From positions 45,378,686-45,442,685 of the forward strand of contig OY759272.1 of NCBI GenBank assembly GCA_963662155.1: a stretch of DNA of 64,000 bases, given 5' to 3'. The notes below the pieces were generated by a model, which saw only the letters and a program-made list of their open reading frames with translations, did not search any database and was not told the DNA's origin. The first letter of the stretch is position 1; each line of letters opens with the position of its first letter. Both the position numbers and the translations under genes were made by a program. The DNA comes from Lamellibrachia columna (taxonomy: Eukaryota; Annelida; Polychaeta; Sabellida; Siboglinidae). This document shows, one piece after another, positions 13,501 to 28,500 of the stretch.

Positions 13501-16500
13501 ATTTGTGTGACATTGACCAGTAACAAATAATGTAATCAGTGGTGAGTCTGGTTCTGAGTGCTGATTAATCGGCTTCATCCACTGCGAAGACATTGTCTGG
13601 TGATATATACATAGGAAGTCGCAATGTGTTTTTGATTGATGGAGGTAGAACACATCAAGTTAATACTGTTTGACATTTGCCTGGTTCAGTTTCATGTCTG
13701 TTGTGCAAAGCCCATGTACAAATGGTCAGGTGTTGCCAGATAAAAAAACATCAAACCACCATTGTGCGGTTACTTGAATTGGGGTTGTTCAATCTGCTTT
13801 ACAACCACGAGTTACATAATTCTACTTCCGCCTCTCAGTGCTGAACGCTGGTGTTTCCTGCCTGAGTCCAACATGACAGATGGCTATATTTAACGAAAAA
13901 AATTAATATAAGTAATCAGCAATTTGTTTTTATTTCCAACAACCAACAGTACAAATTCCATTACTGCAAAATTCAACACCATTTGCAACATGTAAAAAAT
14001 ACAGTAAACAACAGAGTGTTGGTGGAAAGGGAGTAAACAGAAGTGTGATACTTATCTATGGTTCACCCCAACCAGTATAGTAATGTATGATACAAATACA
14101 ATATCTTAAAATAAATATAAATTGCAAATCCCTAACTAATAGCTAATGCATACAGTGCCTACAACATAATAATGTTTGATTATAATTATTTATATTTTTT
14201 TATATCTAATACATAGAAAAGACTTGTAACTTATAGTTAAAAAAAAATTCTTGTATGCTTCTGCAGTTAGTGATGTTTTCATGCAGCGAATGCCACAGTT
14301 TTATTCCACACAGGAATGCACATTGATTTTATGACTTCTGAAGGTATGTTTCTGTCGAGTACCATGTGTTGAAACATTTTGTTTAAACATGGTTTGCAAA
14401 CTATTCAGTAGTAAATTGTTATATGCCTTATACATAATAATTGCTGTCTTAAATTTAACTAGGTCTACAAATTTAAAAATATGCAATTGCTTAAACATTT
14501 CGCATCAAATACTGGATGAACTACTCGTTTCTGTAGTACTGCATGATCGTCATTTCTCACACTCGGTACCACTTCTAAAATCTCTACATTGGCTACCGAT
14601 TTGTAGGCCCTTAGCCAGAAATGCTACTTTGCCAGTCTTGAACATTCTAAAAAAACTTAAACACACGAACGGCTTCCACGTATATGGCAGCTATTATTGC
14701 CCAATTGTTTTTTTTCAGTGGCAAGCCAATGCTGGTGGCTATAATGACATCAATTATTGGCCCATTTGGTGTATGCACTGGTAAGCCAATGCAAGTTGAA
14801 CAAATGACAGTCATTATTGGCCGAATTAGGGTTTTTTCAATTGCAAGCCAAGTCCGGTTTAACCATTATTGGCCCAGTTTATTTTAAATATATAAACACA
14901 GAAGTAATGCTTGAAGCATCCTAGACTAAATACATGAATGCAAATACGTCTAATATGAACACATATGATAACAGTCACACTCAAAATCAAATGCTTGACA
15001 CTAAAACTCGCTTGGCAGGTGCCATTTTAAACTCGCCCCACGATATCCAGGTCACGGGATTGTTTCTTCAAATGAGAGCGCCAATTGATATTCACTGAGA
15101 ACGGCCATAGAAATGTGTTTCCCAACCAATGACGTACACGATTACAATAAAAAAAATCAACCGAAGTATCATTATTTTCCAACGATGTCAAGGTTAAAAA
15201 TATATAGTTTTATAGATCGGCAGTATTCGTTATTCTGTCGCCCACAACATTCGTTGAATCACGACCGCGTGCGCTAAGAGTCACTAAGTCTAAGACAGTT
15301 CAAACAGTTTTATTATGAAAACATCTCATCTTGTAAAAAGAAAAACCTGTATTCTATTTTTGTTTTACCCGTCGTCGTAATGTAATATATTTGCCCGTCT
15401 TCAAGACGGGCAGACGGGTCCCTGGCTAAGGGCCTGCTGATTCAACATCGCATTATTTTCAAGATTTGCACTATTACCTATCAAGCACTTTCATCCAGGC
15501 AACCGGCATATTTACATTCATTGCTCACTCCTGCAAGAAAGGCTAGGCAGCTTCGATTATCTACTTCGCATTTACTTTTTATTCCCCGAATTAAGACAAA
15601 CATTGGAACTAGAGCTTTCTCAATTGCTGCACCTACTTTGTGGAACTCATTACCTGTCAGTGTTAGGTCATGTGAAGATATATCAACATTTCGGCGTCAT
15701 CTAAAAGCCTACCTATTTGTCCTGGTCTATCCTTAGCTCCTCAGTGCACCCCCATCACTGTTGACGATTCGGAATTGAATTTGGAGTAAGATTTGCCTAA
15801 CACTTATTTGGTATTGGTGCGCTGCTGAGCTTGGTTTTCTGAGGATTTTGGTGTTACTGAAGTCTTCCGTATTGTATTGTATTGTATTGTATTGTATTGT
15901 CATGTGTGAATGACCATAACGTGGAAGTGTTATGTCATTTCTAACTGACTTCCAAGTATTGATTCTATCATCAAGGTCACTCCGCTGTCTACTACAACAA
16001 CCTTATGAAATACCTAGCGACCACTACAGACATAGGGTTTGTTGTAATGTGCACAGAAGACATAAAGTTGCTTCTCAAGATTAATGATTGCAGTTGTAGA
16101 CGCCATAAAGTTTATACCTCAGTGTTATTTGCTCAGTTTAAATGGCCAGTCATCGTCAGGGTGTCATCGCCAATGTGAGGTCGATGGATCTCCACATCCG
16201 TCTTCAACTGTTCTTTGCAGCTTAGTTTGCTGCCTTCAAGACTAACCAAGATGTTCTTGGTCTCCCTCTTGTATGTTTTCCATCTACCTTACCTTCCAGT
16301 ATCTATTGGCGGGTTCGTTATGAAATGCCAAAGTTGTGTATGCAAATCCGATTACTAGGAAGTGGTCAAAATGGCAAAAGCCATTGCCAGCATTGCCAGC
16401 GTTGCCAGCACTGCCAGCATTGCCAGCACTGCCAGCACTGCCAGCATTGCCAGCCAAGGTGTAAAGTTTCTGGGTTTTTCTCTCCAAAAATATTGACAAA

Positions 16501-19500
16501 TTCACCGACTTGAGCTGACAAAATATCATCTGACAGTCTGTCCGACCACAAAGTACCCAACACAGGACATTTAAAATCTAGGCTGGACAATTTTTCATGA
16601 CCATATTTTTGAGCACTGTTATACAAGGAGGGTCATACAGTGCTACTTCGTCAAAGAAACAAGCATTCTTCAAATGATCATGCAGGTGGGAAAGGCGAGG
16701 TTTGAGGAGAAAACAACTGGATTAACATTTCAGAGCAATTGGTCTAGAGGGAGTGACCTCTCATATAACACATATTATTGGGTAACCTGCTACCCTGGGG
16801 TAAATAAAAAAAATGCAATATCTTGGAAAAATACTGAGCTGATTTTCGTTAAGTTTTCACTATGACCTATGCAGTTTTTAGCCCATGGATATATATGCTT
16901 GGTTGTTTGACAAAAAATTTCTCTCCCCATATATACTACTGATTGACTTACCGGGTACTTATTGACATTTCTGCTGTGTGTTTCCAGGCATTGGTTACGC
17001 CATCATGCTGATCCTCCTGTTGATGAACACCTACTACAACGTTCTCATTGCCTATGCCCTGTTCTACATGTTTGTTTCCGGGCATTGGTTACGCCATCAT
17101 GCTGATCCTCCTGTTGATGAACACCTACTACAACGTTCTCATTGCCTATGCCCTGTTCTACATGTTTGTTTCCAGGCATTGGTTACGCCATCATGCTGAT
17201 CCTCCTGTTGATGAACACCTACTACAACGTTCTCATTGCCTATGCCCTGTTCTACATGTGTGTTTCCAGGCATTGGTTACGCCATCATGCTGATCCTCCT
17301 GTTGATGAACACCTACTACAACGTTCTCATTGCCTATGCCCTGTTCTACATGTTTGTTTCCAGGCATTGGTTACGCCATCATGCTGATCCTCCTGTTGAT
17401 GAACACCTACTACAACGTTCTCATTGCCTATGCCCTGTTCTACATGTTTGTTTCCAGGCATTGGTTACGCCATCATGCTGATCCTCCTGTTGATGAACAC
17501 CTACTACAACGTTCTCATTGCCTATGCCCTGTTCTACATGTTTGCCTCCATCACCAACGAGTTGCCCTGGGCGAGGTGCAATAATCTGTGGAATACAGAC
17601 AACTGTATCGAGTCGAGATATGGTGAGATTTCTATCTATAATCGGCACTTTCCTAATTAGAAATTGTGTAATTACAAACTGATCTTATGGACGTACTTGT
17701 GTTGGATTATGTTATCACAATGGCTTTTAACTGCAACTCTTTCTAGAGTGTTCTTGGCTAATGTTGGTGGTTAAGGTTTAAATGCACTGTTTGCCCATCT
17801 ATAGTATATAAGACGTTTTGTAATTACATTGGACTCTATTTATATGGAACATGTCGGGACTGGGTCAAATTGTTCCATGTAACTGATGTTCCTTACATCC
17901 ATGGGTATGAGGCATGGTGACCAACAGTGCAGGGTATGAGGGAGGGTGATCAACAGTGCAGGGTTCAAGGGTGGGTGACCAACAGTGCAGGGTACGAGGG
18001 TGGGTGACCAACAGTGCAGGGTACAAGGGTGGGTGACCAACAGTGCAGGGTACGAGGGAGGGTGATCAACAGTGCAGGGTTCAAGGGTGGGTGACCAACA
18101 GTGCAGGGTTCAAGGGTGGGTGACCAACACTGCAGGGTACGAGGGAGGGTGACCAATAGTGCAGGGTACGAGGGAGGGTGACCAACAGTGCAGGGTACGA
18201 GGGAGGGTGACCAACAGTGCAGGGTACGAGGGAGGGTGACCAACAGTGCAGGGTACGAGGGTGGGTGACCAACAGTGCAGGGTACAAGGGTGGGTGACCA
18301 ACAGTGCAGGGTACGAGGGAGGGTGATCAACAGTGCAGGGTTCAAGGGTGGGTGACCAACAGTGCAGGGTACGAGGGTGGGTGACCAACAGTGCAGGGTA
18401 CAAGGGTGGGTGACCAACAGTGCAGGGTTCAAGGGTGGGTGACCAACAGTGCAGGGTACAAGGGTGGGTGACCAACAGTGCAGGGTTCAAGGGTGGGTGA
18501 CCAACACTGCAGGGTACGAGGGAGGGTGACCAACAGTGCAGGGTACAAGGGAGGGTGACCAACAGTGCAGGGTACAAGGGTGGGTGACCAACAGTGCAGG
18601 GTTCAAGGGTGGGTGACCAACACTGCAGGGTACGAGGGAGGGTGACCAACAGTGCAGGGTACGAGGGAGGGTGACCAACAGTGCAGGGTACGAGGGAGGG
18701 TGACCAACAGTGCAGGGTACGAGGGAGGGTGACCAACAGTGCAGGGTACGAGGGTGGGTGACCAACAGTGCAGGGTACAAGGGTGGGTGACTAACACTGC
18801 AGGGTACGAGGGAATGTGATCAACAGTGCAGGGTACGAGGGAGGGTGACCAACAGTGCAGGGTACGAGGGAGGGTGACCAACAGTGCAGGGTACAAGGGT
18901 GGGTGACCAACAGTGCAGGGTAAAGGGTGGGTGACCAACACTGCAGGGTACAAGGGTGGGTGACCAACAGTGCAGGGTACAAGGGTGGGTGACCAACAGT
19001 GCAGGGTACAAGGGTGGGTGACCAACAGTGCAGGGTACAAGGGTGGGTGACCAACAGTGCAGGGTACGAGGGAGGGTGACCAACAGTGCAGGGTACAAGG
19101 GTGGGTGACCAACAGTGCAGGGTACAAGGGTGGGTGACCAACAGTGCAGGGTTCAAGGGTGGGTGACCAACAGTGCAGGGTACGAGGGAGGGTGATCAAC
19201 AGTGCAGGGTATGAGTGAGGGTCACCAATAGTGCAGGGTACCAGGGAGGGTGACCAACACTGCAGGGTACGAGGGAGGGTGACCAACAGCGCAGGGTACG
19301 AGGTAGGATGACCAACAGTGCAGGGTACAAGGGAAGGCGACCAAGAGTGCAGGGTATGAGGGAGGGTTACCAACAGTGCAGGGTACAAAGGAGGGTGACC
19401 AACAGTGCAGGGTACAAAAGAGGGTGACCAACAGTGCAGGGTGCAAGGGAGGGTTACCAACAGTGCAGGGTATGAAGGAGGGTGACCAACAGTGCAGGGT

Positions 19501-22500
19501 ATGAAGGAGGGTTACCAACAGTGCAGGGTATGAAGGAGGGTGACCAACAGTGCAGGGTACGAGGGAGGGTTATCAACAGTGCAGGGTGCGAGGGAGGGTG
19601 ACCAACAGTGCAAGCAGAACAGGGGGGCTCATTTTAAACAGTCGTTCCTTGATTCGAGAGTCCATGTAGCGAGAGGTCTCTGTACTTAAATGATAGGTTA
19701 GAGGAAAGTAACATTTATAATGTATTCTCACTTGCAAGTATGGAACTACATATTCCTTGTAATTAGTGACAGTTTTTCGTCTTCTTGACGTACATTTTGT
19801 GAGGGCATTTATTTAATAAGCTAACTAGTGACCATATATCTATTCACCTAGAATAATAAATGCACTGTCTGTCTGGTTGTTAAATGTACACAGAATATCT
19901 AAAGTTGCCTGTTTTGTGGACAGATGGGCCATTGAACAGAAGTGGTGTCTTAGACACTAGCAATGCTGTGGGACCATCTTACGGCCACGAAGAGAACTCT
20001 TCAGCGGATCACTTACGACACCTCCTTAAAACACCAACTGAAGAGTTCTTTGAGTAAGTTTGCCAAATTTTCAATTTTACATTCGCTTTTAAAACTTAGT
20101 TTCTCTCTCATTATTCAGATGGTTTCATGACACGTTCTCATTTGCAAAGTCTTCATATTATGCACTTACACATTGTCCATGCCACACGTGTTAGTGCTGT
20201 GATTGCTGCCATTTATGTGAACATTGAACTGTGCACACAAACATTTTTGTTAGTTCCTTAATGTGGTTATGAAAATGACTGTTGAAGGTTTTTATGATTT
20301 GTTTTTTGTTACTGGTTCAACACCAGTAGTGTCATTTTTAGATGAAACATAGATAAAGAACCAAGATGATTCCTGACCGTGACTGGGTCTTCACAGTGGA
20401 TGCATTTTATTTAACACTGGACTACACACAACTGAAAATAGAATAGGACATTGCCATGAACAGGAATAGCTAATAGTAAAGTTTGGGGTGTCACTGTAAG
20501 AGAAACAAAGTTGATCCTAGTAGGAAATTAGAATATATCACAACTTTGAGTGTAGAAATCCTTATTGTAGGACACTGGGTGTGTGGTGAAGCTGTCATGT
20601 CTTATGTTTTGTGTAGGAACCACCTCCTACACATGTCGTCTGGCATTGGCGAGGTCGGTTCCCTGCAGTGGCCTCTCATTGTCTGTCTTGGGGTGTCCTG
20701 GTTCACTTGCTTCATGTGTCTCTACAAGGGCATCAAGTCCATGGGCAAGGTAGGTTCATATCTCCCCTGTAGCCGAAGTCTTCCCTATATCTGATGTTCT
20801 GTTTTGTTTTTCTATTTTTCTGTAAATTTTGCCTCAATCCCAGAAATGTCTTGCATGATGTTATGGTGTTTGTGATTGGCTGAAATTCCTGCTCTAGACC
20901 AATAAGATTGCGGTTTACAGATTAACTGTTACCACGTTAGACAGTCAGAGTCACACTGTCTTGCACATGAAAGATCTCTGATTGTGAACCTTCAATTCGT
21001 GCAAACATGATTTAACACTGTTTGTTATCAAAGTCATATTATCTAAGGTGTTCCTGAAAAAAATTGGGTTGCATTCTTTTGTAGATTTGATGACCACGAC
21101 CTATAGAAAGCCATAATAGAGCCCCTCTACTTTACCATGTTAGGGTTTGAATTTCAAGCCACAGAGTTTGGGTCGTTAGCTTTCTCCCATGTCTTTAAAT
21201 AGCCACTGAGAACAGCTTGCCTGCTGGTAATTATATTTATCATCATCAGCACCACCAAAAACACCAGTGTTTCAAACTGGCTATAGGTTAAGGTCGTGCC
21301 AGTTGAAGCACTAAACATTTGTGTATTGGCAGCTGTGACAACGCAGAAGGCCCCACTGTATTCCAAGTAATGAAGCAATATTCTGCAGCCAAAAGATTAA
21401 TAATCTGCCTCAAATTTAGTATTCAACTTCCACAAGATTCCATTCACACCAACTTCACATGATTCCAGGCTGTGATCTTCACGACTATTTTCTCCTACGC
21501 CATTCTGGCTGTACTGCTTATACGCGGTGTGACTTTGAAGGGATCAGCTGAAGGGATCATCTATTATCTCAAGCCTGACTTCAGGAAGCTAGCGAACCTG
21601 CAGGTGTGTCACTGAACGACATCGGGTGTCGACCTCTAGCTGTGATACTGTGTTGTCTGTTTATGATCGACTGGGTAAAGATACATAACCTGATAATTTG
21701 TTATCGTAAAGTCATGTTATATAATATAAACTAAACCTATTCTAACACTTTGACTGCCCAAATGTCTTTTGATGAACCACACTTTGTTAATATAATTTGA
21801 CCATTACCTATTTATGAATATTGACCATGCCATTCAGTAAGTTTGCTGTCGACAATTCCCAATAACTGTGGACACAGTTTATTGGAGTCATGCGTTCACG
21901 GGATCATGTAATGGACATACCAGTAGCACCAGTAAAATTAGTTTCCCGTCCACATGCGATGTGATGGAGATATGGTATTCTCTCAGAAACATTCAAATTA
22001 AACATGTAACTGTCAAAATATATTGATTTTTAAATGTGTTTAATTAAGACACATTTGGATGGTAAACATGTTTGAATGGATACAGTTGACACAACATAGC
22101 TCAATGTTAACTACTAATGATGAGAGCTTGTAACTTTAAAAGGGACTTTGAGAGGTGTAGTCACATGTGGTTCCTGGCATTGGTTCAAATTTGAAAGCAG
22201 AGACACATTGCATCTTTGAATTCTGTGAAATTACCTGTAGCCTGCTACTCTTCTTAAGTAATTTTGTTACAATAATATTTCTCATCTGTTATAAAAAAGG
22301 GTATCAAGTTTTGTGAATAGCATTTGTACTAATAGTTGTGCTGCCTAGTTCAACAACCCCCTAAGTCCATCTTTGTAATAAGGGAGAAAAACGCATTCAA
22401 AGTTTGAACAGTTTGAACAGTATATTCCACGGTTAAAGTGCTTCGTATATAAATAAAACACATGAACATTTTGCAGGTTATAGCTAGTAGCTACCCAGTA

Positions 22501-25500
22501 CCCAAAAGTCTGTAAACATGGCTTTCCTTTCATCTTCAGAAATAGTTCCATATTTGCATGTCGTGGTGGGTCGGTTAAGAGGTTGTTCACCCAGTTTATT
22601 TTGCCATTCAGTGCACCCAGTAAAACGAGGATAACAGGACTTAGGTGCATGAAATCATGAATGTTAGTATGTGGCAGCACATATAGACAGTAGCAACACC
22701 TGTTGATCAAATAATTTTTTTCTCCAAAAAATGGACATGGACTTAGGGGGGTTGTTGAACAAGGCAGCACAGTTGTGATGCTTCTTACGAAGTATGTATG
22801 GAAAATTATGATGCTTCTTAGTCTCTCAAACATGTACCCTTGAATAATAACATTGCATCTTGTGCATTTGCTTTTGTGCACAGGTAGGAATTTTTAACTG
22901 ATGACGAACAATTCTGAAAACATGAAACTTGCAGTTTTTGTTTCAATCCTTGTGGACTGTTGATTATTATGATAATGATCAGTTTATTTTGATTTTGCAA
23001 CCACGGAGGTTGAATATTACAATGGAGGCATGACCTTTCTGTTTGACCTTGTCATGTCAGGTATGGGGGGAAGCCTCAGCCCAGGCCCTCATGTCCCTCT
23101 CCCTGGGTGGGGGAGGCTGGATCACCCTCTCCAGCTACAACAAATTCAAGAATAGGTGTGATAGGTAGGTGTGATAGATGTAATAGGTAGGTGTGACTGG
23201 TAGGTGTGATAGATGTGACAGGTAAATATGATAGGTGTGATAGGTAGTTGTGATAGATGTGATAGGTTGGTATGATAGGTGTGATAGGTGTGATAGGTAG
23301 GTGCATGTGCCGGGAAACTAACTCCTTATTTGTCATAACAAACCAATGTTCATTTGAAATATAAAAAAGCCAGGAGATTAAAATTTGCAAAACATTATTT
23401 TAGACAATTACGAGAACGCAACTTTTGGGGTATAAAAAATTTCATACATTACGATTTTTGTGATAAACGATACTTGCTTCAGAAATAAGTTTCTAAGGGA
23501 AATGTTAAATCTTACAAATCAGGATTTGGTTATAAATGTTTATTTAGTTTCTTCCATTTAAGTTGGAAAAAATTTGTCTCTGAACAGACAAACATGTTAT
23601 ATAAATGAACAATCAAAAGAAACAGCTGTCTATGATTTGAATAACAAGCTTGTTAATATATTTTTCACACACTGTACAAAAATTCTTTATTTACATAAAC
23701 TGTATCCTAACTATGACCATTTCAACTATCACACATATAATTTAAATTTGTCAAAAAAATCAGCATATATAGGGAACAAGTAATCCTTGAAACAGGTGAT
23801 TACAATAGAACACATAGTTGATCCAAGTGATGGACTATTCTGATCAGAATCCGTCAGACTTTTAGTGTTCTTCTCTTTCATGTTGCTAGACTTGACCAGT
23901 GACCAGTGTGTACCAGTAAAGCTGTGTTGTAGGGACGCGTGGCTGGTTGGCCTGGGCAATGCTCTGACCAGTCTGTTTGCGGGATTTGTCATCTTCAGCG
24001 TGCTAGGCCACATGGCCTACAAAAAGGACGTCCCCGTCGGGAAAGTGACAGCGAGCGGTATGTTAACGAATAAGGCAGAAGTTCGTTCTAGTCACCAGGT
24101 GGCAGCATATGTTAACTAGTGAGCAGGGTAGTTGCCAAGTGGCAGCACAACAATGCCTTCTTTTTACAGTGTAGTAATGTTGTTACATATAATTTTATGA
24201 GATAACTTCATTGGTGTAGTGGTGTAGTGGTGTAGTGGTGCAACAAATTAGAAGGTAAATTTTACTTTGAGTCTAGTTTGAAGCTGAGTAATTTTGTGAG
24301 AATGCAGCATCTTTATTGGACAATGAACCAACCAGTTGATTTCTGTTAAAAACTGTGAAGCACCTTGCTAGTAACATCCTGCTACAGTAGTGTAGGAATT
24401 GGTTGTCACGCCTGCCAAAGTGTATAGATTTTCTGTAATAATTGGTATAGACAATACAGATATTTAGGACTTATACATCCATATGTGACACTCGATTGAA
24501 ATAGGAATGCTGTAGTCTGATTAACCAATGAAATTTTTTAACAAGATTTTAACAAGATTTAACAAGATTGCCATCCCAAACAACAAGTTCCAGATGGCAA
24601 AGTAGACAAGGAAGCCATTGGCTTATCGAGCGTCCAACAATTTTCTCATCTATGTGTAGCCCACCCTTATCAAATATCTGTCAATTCTATTTTTAAACAT
24701 ATTCACACTACTAGCATTAACACAATCATTTAGCAGTTTGTTCCATTCATTTATCACCCTCTGTGAGAAAGAGTACTTTCTCATGTCCAACCTACACTGC
24801 TTCTTAACTAATGCTGCTTTGTGTCCTCTGGTTCTACTGCCTTCTTTAAGTTTGAAGAACATATTCCTATCAACATCCTCATAACCGTTCACTATTTTAA
24901 ATACTTCTATTTGGTCTCCTCTTATTCTCCTCGTCTCTAGTGTTGTCAAACCACATAAGCGACTTTCATAACTAAGGTCTCTCAATTCTGGAATCATTTT
25001 GGTTGCTCTTCGTTGTATTCTTCTATATGGCTTTATAGTATAAAATACAGATTTCAACCTGCAACAATGCAAAATGCCCCACCGTGTTCCAAGTGATGAG
25101 GCAAGATTCCTCAGCCTGCTCCCTACAGTGCTTGTGCATCTCTCCCCCAGGGCCTGGTCTGGCGTTTGTTGCGTACCCTGAGGGTTTAGCACTGATACCC
25201 TTCGCCCCCTTCTGGGCCGTCTGCTTCTTCTTCATGATGTTCACCGTCGGTCTCGACAGCCTGGTGAGTGGGTTCAGAACTAGCCATATTGCATTGTCAG
25301 TTGGCATCTCGATCAAAACCTGAAAGACTGGTTTAAATACCGAGGTACTTTTAGTTGTGGTGTAATGAAGCATTCTGCTCTGGTTTCATACAAAGGCCAC
25401 TTTTAAAATGACAAAATTGCCAACGGTGCAAAAAGGACAGAACCATGTTTAGAGATCTGCTTCCATTTGCTGTCTGTTTCTGTTGTCTATAATACACCCA

Positions 25501-28500
25501 TCAGTTCTGTTGCTGTGTATGTATCACAGTATCACCTGTCAGTTCTGTTGCTGTGTATGTATCACCCATCAGTTCTGTTGCTATGTATGTATCACCCATC
25601 AGTTCTGTTGCTATGTATGTATCACCCATCAGTTCTGTTGCTGTGTATGTATCACAGTATCACCCATCAGTTCTGTTGCTATGTATGTATCACCCATCAG
25701 TTCTGTTGCTGTGTATGTATCACAGTATCATCCATCAGTTCTGTTGCTGTGTATGTATCACGGTATCATCCATCAGTTTTGTTGCTGTGTATGTATCACA
25801 GTCTCATCCATCAGTTCTGTTGCTGTGTATGTATCACAGTATCATTCATCAGTTCTATTGCTGTGTATGTATCACAGTATCATCCATCAGTTCTATTGCT
25901 GTGTATGTATCACAGTATCATCCATCAGTTTTGTTGCTGTGTATGTATCACAGTCTCATCCATCAGTTCTGTTGCTGTGTATGTATCACAGTATCATCCA
26001 TCAGTTCTATTGCTGTGTATGTATCACAGTATCATCCATCAGTTCTATTGCTGTGTATGTATCACAGTATCATCCATCAGTTTTGTTGCTGTGTATGTAT
26101 CACAGTCTCATCCATCAGTTCTGTTGCTGTGTATGTATCACAGTATCATCCATCAGTTCTATTGCTGTGTATGTATCACAGTATCACCCATCAGTTCTGT
26201 TGCTGTGTATGTATCACAGTATCATCCATCAGTTCTATTGCTGTGTATGTATCACAGTATCATCCATCAGTTTTGTTGCTGTGTATGTATCACAGTCTCA
26301 TCCATCAGTTCTGTTGCTGTGTATGTATCACAGTATCATCCATCAGTTCTGTTGCTGTGTATGTATCACAGTATCACCCATCAGTTCTGTTGCTGTGTAT
26401 GTATCACAGTATCATCCATCAGTTCTGTTGCTGTGTATGTATCACAGTATCACCCATCAGTTCTGTTGCTGTGTATGTATCACAGTATCATCCATCAGTT
26501 CTGTTGCTGTGTATGTATCACAGTATCATCCATCAGTTCTATTGCTGTGTATGTATCACGGTATCATCCATCAGTTTTGTTGCTGTGTATGTATCACAGT
26601 CTCATCCATCAGTTCTGTTGCTGTGTATGTATCACAGTATCATCCATCAGTTCTATTGCTGTGTATGTATCACAGTATCACCCATCAGTTCTGTTGCTGT
26701 GTATGTATCACAGTATCATCCATCAGTTCTGTTGCTGTGTATGTATCACAGTATCACCCATCAGTTCTGTTGCTGTGTATGTATCACAGTATCATCCATC
26801 AGTTCTGTTGCTGTGTATGTATCACAGTATCACCCATCAGTTCTGTTGCTGTGTATGTATCACAGTATCACCCATCAGTTCTGTTGCTGTGTATGTATCA
26901 CAGTATCATCCATCAGTTCTGTTGCTGAGTATGTATCACAGTATCACCCATCAGTTCTGTTGCTGTGTATGTATCACAGTATCACCCATCCGTTCTGTTG
27001 CTGTGTATGTATCACAGTATCATCCATCAGTTCTGTTGCTGTGTATGTATCACAGTATCACCCATCAGTTCTGTTGCTGTGTACGTATCACAGTATCAAC
27101 CATCAGTTCTGTTGCTGTGTATGTATCACAGTATCACCCATCAGTTCTGTTGCTGTGTACGTATCACAGTATCAACCATCAGTTCTGTTGCTGTGTATGT
27201 ATCACAGTATCACCCATCAGTTCTGTTGCTGTGTACGTATCACAGTATCACCCATCAGTTCTGTTGCTGTGTATGTATCACAGTATCACCCATCAGTTCT
27301 GTTGCTGTGTACGTATCACAGTATCACCCATCAGTTCTGTTGCTGTGTATGTATCACAGTATCACCCATCAGTTCTGTTGCTGTGTATGTATCACAGTAT
27401 CACCCATCAGTTCTGTTGCTGTGTATGTATCACAGTATCATCCATCAGTTCTGTTGCTGTGTATGTATCACAGTATCACCCATCAGTTCTGTTGCTGTGT
27501 ATGTATCACAGTATCACCCATCAGTTCTGTTGCTGTGTATGTATCACAGTATCATCCATCAGTTCTGTTGCTGTGTACGTATCACAGTATCACCCATCAG
27601 TTCTGTTGCTGTGTACGTATCACAGTATCACCCATCAGTTCTGTTGCTGTGTATGTATCACAGTATCAACCATCAGTTCTGTTGCTGTGTATGTATCACA
27701 GTACCACCCATCAGTTCTGTTGCTGTGTATGTATCACAGTATCACCCATCAATTTTGTTGCTATGTATGTATCACAGTATCAACCATCAGTTCTGTTGCT
27801 GTGTATGTATCACAGTATCACCCATCAATTTTGTTGCTGTGTATCACCCATCAGTTCTAACTGACCCTGCTCAACGACTTGTTTGTAAACAGATAATGGT
27901 AAAATTACATTTATAAATTGTGGTTCATTAAAACATATCGGGGCAGTCGAGATGTTAGAATAGATATAGTTTGTACTGTATAACATGACAGAAACAATCA
28001 GCTGCCTCTGGTCACATTGTTGACTGTTGACTGTTCCCTTGTCTTTGTTGACTGCAACATGTTTTTGGTTACCCCCCATGTCTTTGTTGACCACTCCCGT
28101 GTTTTTGTTGACAACCCCCCCGTGTCTTTGTTGACCACCCCCTGTGTCTTTGTTGACCACTCCCTGTGTCTTTGTTGACCACCCCCCGTGTCTTTGTTGA
28201 CAAACCCTGTATCTTTGTTGACCACCCCCTGTGTCTTTGTTGACCACCCCCCGTGTCTTTGTTGACAAACCCTGTGTCTTTGTTGACTATCCCCCCGTGT
28301 CTTTGTTGACCACTCCCTGTGTCTTTGTTGACCACCCCCGTGTCTTTGTTGACAAACCCTGTGGCTTTGTTGACTATCCCCCCGTGTCTTTGTTGACCAC
28401 TCCCTGTGTCTTTGTTGACCACCCCCCGTGTCTTTGTTGACCACTCCCTGTGTCTTTTTTGACCACCCCCGTGTCTTTGTTGACCACTCCCTGTGTCTTT

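Noticed and set aside
18110..19460. Long minus-strand Cys/His/Pro-rich frames
   Set aside because: Artefacts of the 29-bp array.
17910..19612. Possible CRISPR array
   Set aside because: Repeat units abut each other without unique spacers, and the setting is a eukaryotic intron.
25467..27916. Overlapping plus-strand open frames of 481-797 residues
   Set aside because: Products of the 38-bp array, open in all frames, with no homology and no independent coding signal.
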